Source: Nymphaea colorata
Lineage: Eukaryota > Streptophyta > Magnoliopsida > Nymphaeales > Nymphaeaceae
Direction of reading: 5' to 3'
NCBI RefSeq assembly: GCF_008831285.2
Contig: NC_045139.1
Span: 30,698,206 to 30,762,205 of the forward strand
DNA: 64,000 bases
The position numbers and the translations under genes were made by a program. Every line of letters starts with the position of its first letter. Position 1 is the stretch's first letter. Positions 13,201 to 26,000 of this stretch are shown here, piece after piece. The notes beneath the pieces are model-generated. The model searched no databases. It saw only the letters and a program-made list of their open reading frames with translations, and was not told where the DNA came from.

Positions 13201-16200
13201 GGATACAAGCTGTTCTTGTCAACTGCACTCCAAAACAATCTATCAGACATGCTTATGAATATTTAACCACATCAATATTATATTTAAAGGATACATAATT
13301 AAGCTTGAGTTGATTTCTTGAAATAAACTAATGATGATTTTAGTAGTTCAGTCTGTGAGAAAAAGGAGTATCATAGATGGCATTAATGGAAGCATAAAAG
13401 CCGCAAAAGTCTACATACCGACATTTATTACAGTCTATAAGTATGAAAACACAATTTACACTCTAGTTTATATGTGGTTCCAAACCATCCAGAAATAACT
13501 TCAGTTTCATCAATTTATACTAAAATATAGTAAATGCATTCTTTACCAATAATTCAAGCATTCTAATGAAGATAACAAAATGATCTTCACAAGAACAATT
13601 GAATTCCCTATTTCCAAACCAAAATCAAACTGGCCATAAATTAGCTCAGCTTGCTAAAGTTTGTTAACTGATTCAGGTTCATATGTCCTCCAAACTGTGC
13701 TGCAGCCCCCTTCCAGGAGTCAGAAAGAGAGAAAGAAGGGGTAGGAATGTAAACACTTAGTTTCTCCTAGCAACACAGATTAATTTACTGATCATGTCAA
13801 AATAGGAAAATAGACCACTAGACAGCATGAAGATGTAACTCAAAATAGAATAAAGCAAGCAAGACCATCATGACCAAGAAGATGCCAATGATGATAAAAA
13901 CAATGAAGATGGTGATGGCATAAATATATGGTGAAATCATCAGCAAAGGCTTAGACCAAGAGAAAACCAAGCCCACTAAATTTTTACCAAGTCTGCCAGC
14001 AAATTGGCGTGTCTTAGACAAGCAAGCAAGTATTGCCGAGGTCAAACACATACCAGTTGATATTTGATAACTGACTCACCGGCTAATTAATCATAACTCT
14101 AACAATTAAACTAGGAAACAATGATATTGACACTGCTGCGATTTCCAAGGCTCTGGTTTATTGAGTATGAATGAAGTAATGTATGGAAAGTTGAAGAAAG
14201 TATGGACTACAAATACAGATCAGGTCATGGCAAGCATGCATAGCTTAAATAAACATGGATGAATTGTTAAGAAATAATAAACATTTCTCATGGAGGAGTA
14301 GATAGAACTTTTGTTTTGGTGATTAAGTCTCTTTTTGTATTTTCTTAAATTTCATGGACTTTAATGTAATTCTTTACTAATCCCTACTTCAAGAAGGGAT
14401 TAGCCCTAATGGAAGTTATGGTGACTTATTTTGCTTCTCTCCTCTCTTCTCTCATCTTTTCTCCTTCCCTTCTTCTTTCTCTTCTGTTCTTTACTTTTCT
14501 TTGGTTGATTTTTATTTAATCAACATCAGACTCTCAGATTGTAACATGAATCATAAAAAGACTTGCTAATAGAAACGGCATAGAAACAGTAAAAAATGCA
14601 AACAAACAGACCTAGTTGGGCCCGCATTTTCTCTATGTAGCCTTCCAAGCATTGAGCAATACCAGAAAGCAAACATCTTGTGTGCTTCACACCCACTGGT
14701 AGTCTTAAACTGAAAAATTGATCAACAGTCTGTTTGGAAAATTAATCATGGCATCACCAAATAATATGTGAACACAGTACACAGAAAGACCACCAATCTA
14801 TAGCAGAATGTCATCATCATCATCGATAAGATCAAGAAAAGGGAAACAACAAACAATAATACATCATTCTGAGAAGAAGAATAGAAATATGTACAGGAGA
14901 AGCAATAGGACAAACTACCCTTCCTACAAGTGTTATACTGTTTAACATAGAATTTCATCGAAAACAGCAATACATGACAAGAAGGGTGAGAAGGACAATA
15001 AATAAGTAATTAGCAGATGACTGTCTGCGTTTAGATAGAGAAGTCCTCTGGCCATTTACAGCACACTGCCTGATGAATGCATTAGGCAGCCGTGATTGGA
15101 AGGAGCTCAAGATGACCAGAGGATTTCAGCTCCTATATATATACTATGAATGAAGCTTGAATTCATCGAATATCTTGGTTCATATTCTACAGAATCTAGC
15201 CAATGCCAGTTGTGCTATAAAAGAAGTTGCACTTCTTCATTCTTTCTTCCCTTGAGTATCATGGACGCCACACATGCAGCCCGATGCATGGCCAGAGGAT
15301 TTCAACTTCTCATAAATATATATGTTGCCATGTGTTGGACGTTACCAGATGGCTAAAAATTGAAAATCTGTCGCTCAAAGCACAATGAAGCAAACAGTCT
15401 CTAGAAAATATATAACTCACCTCCTCTATAATCCGAAAAACTTCAACAATGGATGAACCATGCTTTTGCAGAGAAGATACAGGCTCCCAAACCTACAAAA
15501 GTTCTTAAGGCATAACCACCTGACTGTCTTTTACTGCTTAATTTGGGTAGAAGAAATCTCAAAACTACTAGCCTCAAGTACAATGATTTATATCATGTGC
15601 ACTTTAATGATTTTCAGATATACATATCAATAAATAATATTATTTATTTTAAACATTTTTATCAAGAGATATACTGGATAACCACATGCCTTTTCATAAA
15701 AACTTAGGCAGAAGGAAAAATATATACACCAAAAGTCTGTCCTAGAACAATCGAAGTGGAGTTGACAGTAAAGACAAACACAGGAAATGTGAACATTCAA
15801 TAATGCAAAAAGAAGAATCACTGCAAGGACTACAACAGAACTCAACTATCTAGTCTATTTTGGTCCAATAAAGATAGGAATCAGGAATAGTAAAGTCCAA
15901 GCATGGGTAGCAAAACCACACATACATGCATTGAAATGATTTCCACCATTTTTTCACAGCCAACTATGACTCTGGTATCAAATAATCAATTATTCTAATT
16001 TGCCATCGAAACATATAAGAGACGAACAAATGCATCGTAAGAAGATGAACATTCCCAAGAATTTAAAACTTAAAAGGCCATATCAAGGCAAAGAACTGGT
16101 ATTTTAAAGTACAGCTGCTTAAGGTAATGTGATGAAAACACGCATGCTGGTATATGTACATGTCCTTTCATGTTATACACATCAACCTTCTTCACTGAAA

Positions 16201-16526
16201 ATTTTGCAAAAAACGAAGGATCAGTAAAAAGTACCACATAAATGCATACAATACATGTACGTCTGCTACAAAATCAGCTAGCTAAGGCAGCATCTCAGCT
16301 CGATCCTTGAAAATCTTGGCACCAGATCGACTTAACTCGAGACAAGCTCAAGTTCTGCAGCACAAGCTTGGCTTGACCAAGCTGAATGAAACTTGAGCTC
16401 AACTTGAGCTTGTCTAGTCTAAGTAATACATGGAGATTTGAACATCTTTCATAAAGCCATAAATAAGCTACCACCACATCATCAAACAACATTTGGTAAA
16501 AGGTAGCCAAATAAATAAATAAATAA

Positions 16527-16574
<48 letters not shown>

Positions 16575-16658
16575 AGACATAAATAAGTTAACACCACATC
16601 ATCAAACAACATTTTGTAAAAGGTAACCAAACATATATATATATACATACATACACAG

Positions 16659-16689
<31 letters not shown>

Positions 16690-16993
16690 CACATACATAT
16701 ATATATAATTGGATGGTGGATATTAAGTTGAAAAAATAGAAACCAAGCTATTTTGCAAGAGACAGAAACACTTCTCATAGAAGGAAACAAATCAGTTTCC
16801 TTAATCGAGATCTACTGCCTTCTTTTGAGGGGTATCTCTTGAAAATTCAGCTTGATTTCTATTTTTCTTTTCAACTTAATCTCTACTAATTAATCTCCTT
16901 AAATTGATGGTTCACACAATTCTTATCCATTCTGGAATATAAGGGTTTGGTAACTACCCGCTTTCTTATTTATGTATGTGTGTGTGTGTGTAG

Positions 16994-17027
<34 letters not shown>

Positions 17028-20000
17028 AGAATACAAGCTCCCATGGGAGAAGGCCGAGTATCTAAGCGGAAGTTGCAATGTGACTGGGAGGAGATACACA
17101 GACCAGAATTCCTAAGGTAGGGTTTGACTGCATTTTTAGGGTGGAAGTTTGCAAACTTATACAAGCAGGGTGAAAATTCACCAAGTGAATGTTTATTTTC
17201 TATCCTCATTATAGACTGAAAGTCATGGACCCCAGGAGGTCTGAGCTTGTTACCATCCAGAAGTGGGCTGAAAATTTCCCCTTCTGCGAGTTCATGAAGT
17301 TTGATACTTTGACTCATATTGTGAAAGGTAATGAAGTGCTCAACCACCTGGTCTCAGCAGCAAGAGCTCCCCCTTTCTCTTGATGGCTCTGCTGATGCCT
17401 CCTACTCTGAAGACCAATCTTGAAAGCAAGCTCTGGGTCCTGTTTTAAGAACTTCCACACGTGTTAATCACACTTCTCAAACAAGGGAAGAAGATAGTGT
17501 TCTCATCCATCTACTTGGCCTCCCAATAAAGAGAAAATGGTAACCTTGCCATCATGGCCTCCAGCCCTGGTAAGAAGACACCACCTTCTTTTGTATCATT
17601 AGTTTCAACATGTATTCATGTTGTGAATACAAATTGACAAACTATAGTCATCTTCTTGAAGAAACTTTTTTGTTGGGTAACCCCATAGACAGGTTCCAAA
17701 ACTGAGAAGATGAAAAGAATTTTGTTTGTTCCTTAGATGGAACTGGTGACAGGTTCAATCATCTTCAAATGACATAAATATGAGCTAGTGTCTTGTGATG
17801 TAGTTTGAGTGACTTTGTGTTGTACCAATTGATAAAGATAGACTAGAGACAGACAGGAAAATAAACCTCTCTTTTAGTGTCTCTGCCTGGATTGTTTATG
17901 ATTGAGTTCTTGATAGCTGTTGTACTTGATAGGAGTATTGAAATTTTGCACTTTGGAAAAAGCTTGGTTTTCATACTTCAAATTGTGAAGATTTATAAAC
18001 ATGATTACCTATTGGAGAATTATTTATGGTCCCTTTTTGAATTGTCTGGAAAGTTAAAAAACGTATGTTTCTTTCATGTTGATATTCAACTACATTTTAG
18101 GATGGAAGATCCTTTTCTGCATTATGCAGGGCAAACTTCTGAGGTCAAACGTGTGAAAAATGGATGTGAGGAACAAAATGCTGAAGAGCTTTTCTTAATC
18201 TCAAAATCAGGTCTTTAACATGGTTTTTACTGTCATCAAAACAGCATCCTATGCAAAAAATTAGAAAATTAGTTGGAATTTTGTAACAAAAACAAGTCTT
18301 TTGTAGAGAAATTTCATAAACATGTGAGGGATATGATTTATAATTGGAAAATTTTATCTTACCCTACACTTAAACAGGGTGAAATTTTTTAGGTTAAAGA
18401 TAAGTTTCAACGCAAACGTGGTGAAATTTTCTCCTCTGAGAATTACTCCTCCCAAAGTGTACCTAGGTAAACATTCCCTACTTTTTACCTTGCATTCAAA
18501 GTTTCAACTTTCAACCACCAAGGACCGAACCTAAGACCACCTTGAAAAAGTAAAATTGATTGTTTCATATAGACTACAGACTGAAAAGTCATGAAATGAA
18601 CAGACGAAGCCATTATAATACTTCTCATTTCCACACAACAAGAAGAGCTTGGGGATGCTAGGCTGAGATACTAACCTCAAGGTGAAAAGCTCTTTCAGTC
18701 CACTCCAAAATATTGTGACTTTGCATGTCAACCCAATCTTGGATGAGTGGATAAGCAGTTGCAGCCACCTGCACCATGTTCGCTGACTGAGAATGGGCTG
18801 AAATAGAGTTCTTAATAATTGCTTGAAATCAAATTTATACACCTCCAGCAAATCAGTAAGTAGCATAACACTAGCAAAATTGGAAAAATTAATACTGAAT
18901 ATTTAAAACAGAAAACACTGAAAAGCTGTCCCAGGCTCATAAGCTACTAAGAGATACATATATAAACAATCAAAATAAGTGTGTACTACGATAACAAAAA
19001 AAAAAAACATATGGTCAAAAGGTGTAAAACTTAAATTGAAACATCTAAAAGACAGAAATATTAAATAAACCAATAAAATAAGAAATACCATATAATCAGA
19101 GAAGGAAAAGCATTATACTTCAATAGGATAACAAATATTCAAAAGTATCGACAAAGAAAAACAAATCTTTGGACATGTGGCTATCTGGTCCTATATTCAT
19201 CTGCTGTCCCCATAATGACATCTATCAGCAACACAGAATCACTGCAACAGATAATCTCTTGTTTGTCTGCTGATCAAATTATGAAATTGATTTTCAAAAT
19301 GTTCACCTAAATGAAATTGTAGGGAAATTTTCATTTATGCGCCTCTTGACCTTAATTCCAAAATTACTTGCTTTCATGAAAAAAGAAGGATATGACAGTT
19401 ACATAACAATAATAATATGACAATGTAAAGGATAAAGACAAAGAACCTATTTGACTATTTTCAGCAAAATGTGACACACTTCAGGTTGTTTATGGAATAG
19501 GGAGAAAATGCTGGCTACAATTTCGCTAAACATTAGTGGCAAATTTTTTGTGCTAATCAAAAAAATTTAGAAATGGGAGACCCGCTTTGGAATTAAGAAG
19601 AAAATGATGGGTTTTACCCTGAAACTATAAATAAAACTACTGGTACCAAGATACATTTGCAAAATTCAGAAAATTCTGTATTAAATAGCTCTGGACATAG
19701 AAATGCTAATATTTGGTTAAGTGACTTAAATTTTGTGTGATATTCACATTGACTATCAATTTAAAAGATAATGGATCTCTAGTCACAGACCAATATAAAG
19801 CATGTAAAAGCAAAAAATTCCTAGCTGCATTAAAAGAGACGAAAATCTATCTTCAAGTTGTGTTTGAGAGCCAAGGATCTTATCATGGATATGATGTAGC
19901 ATAGTTTTGCTAATGTGGCAAGAGATCCACATCAAAATCCATGTTTTATCAAACTAAGGGCCTACCTATGATCAACACCTTGAGATCCCCAGTTTGTTAT

Positions 20001-23000
20001 TTTACATTGTCAACACATTTGATCTAAGATCAGATGGCAGAGGGTCTAATCTGAAATCCATGGATCTCAAAATCCAAGGACCTTGGGAGTAGGAATAGAT
20101 CATATCTGAGGTAACCAAACAATCCTTTAAAGTTTAAAAAAACTGCAGGCATTATGTATTAGACAAAAAATGGCCCTCGAACCTCATAAGGGTGCCATTC
20201 CTTCACTAAAGAACCAGTCAGCACAATGTCACCATTATAGCCGAACTGAGCTAGGTCATTTTCCAGCAAATAAGCAGAAATAAGCACAGATCTTGCGTCA
20301 GATGATAGCTGTGATAAACCTTCAAGGAAGGGCTTCTGGAAAACAAAATAAACAGCAGTTAAAACTGAAAGCACATATACATAGTCAAACGTGGAAACCA
20401 TTTCAAGTTTCGACGACAATTACTAAGAAGTAACTGAAAATCTGAAACAGTTATTCTACCAGTTTTTCTCCATAAAACTCATGCACAAGCAAGGCAAATT
20501 TTTCCTTGGCTTCCAGATACCAGCAGGACAAGACAGGACTGAACATTTTGCATTCTCTACCAGCAATCGATCTCAGGTCATCAGCAAGCAAAGCCAGAGG
20601 ATGCATTCCTGCAGCATTTGATCTGGCTTCCAGGCCATTCACAGCCTATAGTGCATGTGTTAGTTTTGCCACATTGATGGAAGCACATGAATAAGTGTTT
20701 GGTTTATGTGACTTACTTGTTCAAAAGCGGCTTTAGTTGATGTCATTATATACATCTTAACCTTTTCAGAGGCTGATTCCTTCAACTTTGTAGTCTCACC
20801 TGAACCCTGAAAGAATATGAACATTATTCACAAATTAAAATCTCCCAGAAACACGAGTGCAGAATAAGGCATAGGATGCTCTGAAGAACTCGTATAGATC
20901 CCATAGTATTCCAACATGTATTGTGTTAGGCTTTGTTTAGTTTTATTTCAGCATTGCTTTCATTACGTTGAGTTTATTAGAGTGTTTATCAGTTTGGATC
21001 GGGATCTTAGTGAAGACCCGGAACCACTTTGCTTGAGATGTAAGTTCTTAATTGGGCGTGTCTAACCTTAATGACATTATGATAAATTATTTTCTCTTCT
21101 AGTCTCTCTCTCTCTCTCTCTCTCTCGTTCCCTCTCGTCTTCCTCTCCTTCTTTCCTTGGTAGCCCAAGAGGCTATCAACTGGTATCAGAGCCACCATGA
21201 CGGATTCCGCTACCATCGTGGATGTTAAGACGTGTTTATACTCAGTATTAGGCTTGAGAGGGCACTTGTGTAATAATGTTTCTTTTAATGACTTTCTTGT
21301 AACTTATCCCTCTCCTCTAGTCTATATAAAGAGGAGTTAGGGATTCTTTCGAGGTTAATCAAAGATTAGTTCTCTTAACTTCATCATGGTATCAGAGCTC
21401 CAGCCGTCTCCTCCTCAGCGAGTTGTCGCCGACTGAGCGGCGCCGGCCGCCGCCTCATCGGCGTCAGTCGCCGCTGCCGCCCTTTGCCGCCCTGTCCATT
21501 GCCGCCTGATCCATCCCTGCTGCCCCTCGTCGCCCTACCCATTGTCTGCCTGCGCCGCCTCCGCCTGTGCCTCCTGCGCCCGTCTGCCTGCGCCCGTCCG
21601 CCTGCGCCGCCGCCGCCCGTCTGCCTGCGCCCGTCCTCCTGCGCCCGTCCGCCTGCGCCGCCGCCGCCCGTCTGCCTTCGCTGCCGCCTCAACGCTGATT
21701 TTTTCCTCTCTGCGTCTTTCCGCTGCATGCTGCTCCGCCGCTGCTCTGCACGCTGCTCCTCCGCTGCACGCTGCTCCGCCGCTGTTCCGCCGCTGCTCTG
21801 CCCGTGGTTCTGCACGCTGATTTTCTTCTCACCGTCGTCTCTGGTATCTCTCTTCGTTCAGCTCTGCTGTTGCCTCTTCTCGCCGATCGGACTTCTGGAT
21901 TGCTACCTGCGTTAACTGCATATTGCTTCATGATCAGCATGTTGTCTTTCGATATGTGATTGTATTCTTTTGCCTGCACTTCCTATTCCGTGGCTCGGTT
22001 TCCTCCTTTGTGTTGAAAGATGTCTGAAATTAGTAGTGGCGCTAATACCTCTTCCTTTGTATCGTCGGGAGAGATGAAGAGTTCCCCATTTTCCAGCATT
22101 ATCACCAAAATGGATGGGGGTAATTACGAGATGTGGGCCATGCAAGTAAAAAGAACTTTGATCGCCCATGAGAAGGAACATCTCATATTGGAGCCCGAGC
22201 CCATACAGAAGGTAGGAAAATATACTACTTGGTTTAAAGATAATTCATTGGTTATGGTATGGATTGTTGGTACTCTCTCACAAGAAATTGCAAATGAAGT
22301 CTTGCACAAGGACAGTGCAAAGGATATGTGGGATTCCCTTGCTGCCACTTATTCACAGGCAAGAAATGAAACGCGCATTATGCAGCTTCATCATGATATC
22401 CATCAGATGCGACAAGATGGCAGACCTCTTCACACTTATTATTCTAGTCTCAAGTCCATGTTTGAGAGACTGAATAGCTACTTTCCCGCATGCAAGTGTG
22501 AACAACAAAAGGCATACAGAGATATGCTTATGGTAGGGGTCTTTCTTTCTGGTTTAGACTCTGTTTATGAATCCGCAAAGAACCAAATGCTTACTAGTCC
22601 CTCGATTCCTCCTATTGATGAGGCTTACAGTAGGCTCAGCAGAATTCCGATCTCTGCATCGACTGTTCCTGATACCACTTCTGCTATGCTTGCTACTCGT
22701 GGCAGAGGAGGACCCTTTTTTGCCAGAGGACGAGGGGGCCGTGGCCGTGGCAATACCCCTTCGCGCCCTGTATGTCAGTTTTGTCACCGCATTGGTCATA
22801 CTGTGGATAAGTGTTGGCAGAAACATGGTCGTCCAGCTTTTGCAAATCAGACTGTATCTACTGATTCTCCTGAGCAGCCTAAGCCTCAGCACACTGCCTC
22901 CTCCAGTGAGTTGCATGTAGATGACATTCTCTCTCAGTTGAGGCACTTGATTGGCGACAGCGCCCATCCATCCCCTGGTCCGACCACTTCTACTGTTCCT

Positions 23001-26000
23001 ACCGCTGCGAGTGCTTCTTCATCTGGTATGTATTCTGCCTGTACAGTCTGCTCTCCTCCTGACACTACAGATTGGCTTATTGATTCTGGTGCATCGACAC
23101 ATCTCTGTGGGGATAAGATGCAATTCACCTCTTACGTCCCTACTCCACCGGGTCGTTCGGTTATTCTAGCAGATGGAAAAGATTCACCAGTTGTTGGACA
23201 TGGAGAGGTCCAACTTACTTCATCATTGTCGCTGCAGCACGTTCTTCATGCACCAGAATTCCCCCATAGCCTACTTTCTATCAGTCAGATTACCAGAGAA
23301 TTAAATTGTCGTGCTATATTTGACTCTTCCTCTCTTGTGTTTCAGGATATACTGACGGGCAGGGTGATTGGCAGTGGCCGTGAACAGGGAGGTCTCTACA
23401 GGCTAGTGCACTCCTTTCCCTTTGCTGGATCTACCTCGTCGGGGTCGTCCTCATCCTCGGCTTATACTTGGCATTTACGTTTTGGACATCTCCCGTTTCA
23501 GAAACTGCTGCATGTTCTCCCTCAGCTGTCTCATAAGTCGTCTTTTCAATGTGAGTCTTGTTAGTTAGGCAAACACCATCGGTCATCCTTTCCTCCGCGG
23601 TCTAGTAGAAGTAGCCACTCTGTGTTTGAGTTACTTCATTTTGATGTTTGGGGCCCGAGTCGTACTCCTGACCTTCAGGGTCATCGGTATTATCTTGTTG
23701 CTGTTGATGATTACAGTCGTGTTAGTTGGGTTTTTCTTATGAAACACAAATCTGAAGCGGGTCATGTAATCAAAAATTTTATCAATGAAATTCTGACTCA
23801 GTTTGATACTTGTGTCAAGATTGTGCGCTCTGACAATGCTCTTGAGTTCTGTGCTTCCTCTTTAGAACAATTTTTCAGGGATAAGGGTATCATTCACCAA
23901 ACTTCTTGTGCCTATACCTCTCAACAAAACGGGGTTGCTGAAAGAAAACACCGCCATATTCTTGATGTCGCCAGAACCATTATCATACACAGCCATGTTC
24001 CCCATTCTTATTGGGGAGATGCTGTTCTTACAGCATGCTATCTTATTAATCGCATGCCGTCATCCGTGTTGGGAGATCTTATTCCTTTCTCTGTTCTTTT
24101 TCTTGACAGAGAATTGTTTTCTGTTGCACCTCGTATTTTTGGATGTGTTGCCTTTGTTCAGTTACTTGGTCCTGGGCGAGATAAGTTATCCCCTCGGGCT
24201 ATCAAAACGATCTTTGTTGGTTATTCCCGCACTCAAAAGGGATATCGTTGTTATGATCCTTCTACTCGTCGATATTATGTGAGTGCTGATGTTACATTTT
24301 TTGAGTCCACCTCTTATTTCTCTCCCAATGGAACTCAATTAAGGGTGCCTGAATTTAGTGATGAAGTCCACCTTCCTTTACCTCTCATGAGTTATCCACA
24401 ACCCGTTGCTTCGCGTTTTGGGGCTATCTACCAACGTCGCACTAAACCTGTTCAACCTGCTCCCTGTGCTCCTGTGCCTTCACCCAGCATGCCCAAGGTA
24501 CTTCCTGAACACACAAATCCTGCTGACCATTCTTTATGTGATGATGCCACAGGGGACTCTCCAGAGCATGCTACTGGTCCTCATATTAATGAACTTGATA
24601 TGCCTATTGCTCAAAGAAAAGGCAAACGCAGTTGCACTATGCATCCTCTCTCTGGTCATTTGTCCATGGCTCGACTCACTCCTACTTACCGCCAGTTTGT
24701 CAAGGGACTGTCGGCTGTAGCTCTTCCACAGACTCCTATGGACGCTCTTTCTGATCCCAAATGGGCCGCAGCTATGCAAGAAGAGATGGATGCCCTTCAG
24801 TCTAGAGGCACCTGGACACTAGTTACTCCTTCATCTGATGCAGCTATTGTTGGTTGTCGATGGGTATTTACTGTTAAATACAGAGCAGATGGCAGCATTG
24901 AGAGATATAAGGCTCGCCTGGTTGCAAAAGGCTATACTCAGACTTATGGGGTTGATTATTATGATACCTTCTCTCCTGTGGCACGACATGCTTCTTTACG
25001 GGTTCTTCTCGCTGTTGCCGTCAGCAAGAATTGGTCTCTATCACAGCTTGATGTCAAAAATGCCTTTCTGTATGGTGACCTACATGAAGAAGTGTATATG
25101 CAGCAACCACCAGGGTTTGTTGCTGAGGGGGAGTGTCAGAAAGTGTGTAGATTGAGAAAGGCAATTTATGGTCTGAAACAAAGTCCTCGAGCTTGGTTTC
25201 AAAAATTATCAGAGAATATTGAGTATGAGGGCTTCAGACGTTCTTCGGCTGATCATTCCCTTTTTGTCAAGAAAACTTCTACAGGTACAGTGATAGTTCT
25301 TGTCTATGTTGATGATATCATTGTTACAGGGGATGATATTCAGGGGATTTCCAACATCAAGGGCGTCCTTGGACGACACTTTGTCACCAAGGATCTTGGT
25401 GAGCTACGCTATTTCCTAGGTATTGAGTTTGCCAGAAATCAGAAGGGTCTTATCATGTGCCAAAGGAAATACGTTACTGATGTCTTGCAAGAGACAGGTA
25501 TACTAGGATGTCGACCTGCCTCTACACCCATGGACATCAATACTCGCTTGTATGATGATGATACTGAAGATGTTGATGCTAGACAATATAGAGGGATTGT
25601 TGGGAAGCTCCTATATATCACTGTTACTCGACCTGATATTGCCTATGCTGTCAGCAGAGTGAGTCAATTTATGGATAAGCCCAAGAAAGTCCATTGGGAT
25701 GCTGCCATGATGATTCTCAGGTATCTGAAAAATTCACCAGGAATGGGACTCTTCTTTCAAAATGGTACATCTCTCACTATATCTGTGTATGTTGATGCTG
25801 ATTATGCGGGATGTCACCTTGACAGAAAATCCACTACTGGGTTTTGTGTGTTTATTGGATCCAACTTGGTTACATGGAAGAGTAAGAAGCAGACAGTGGT
25901 TGCCAGATCAAGTGCAGAATCTGAGTATAGAGCTATGGCTCAGGCTACTGCTGAAGTTATGTGGGTTAGATCTCTGATGTTGGATCTTACTGTGGAAGTG

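Noticed and set aside
16994-17347. 117-codon minus-strand frame
   Set aside because: It ends in a TA microsatellite translated as YI repeats and has no recognised motif.
17877-18218. 113-codon plus-strand frame in intron 15 of the DUF810 gene
   Set aside because: No recognised domain, no splice partners and no start context; probably chance in AT-rich DNA, though a captured fragment cannot be excluded.
21384-21915. Two 143-codon open frames on opposite strands
   Set aside because: They lie in the GC-rich repetitive copia leader; the residues are low-complexity Arg/Gly or Pro/Ala/Cys runs produced by composition.
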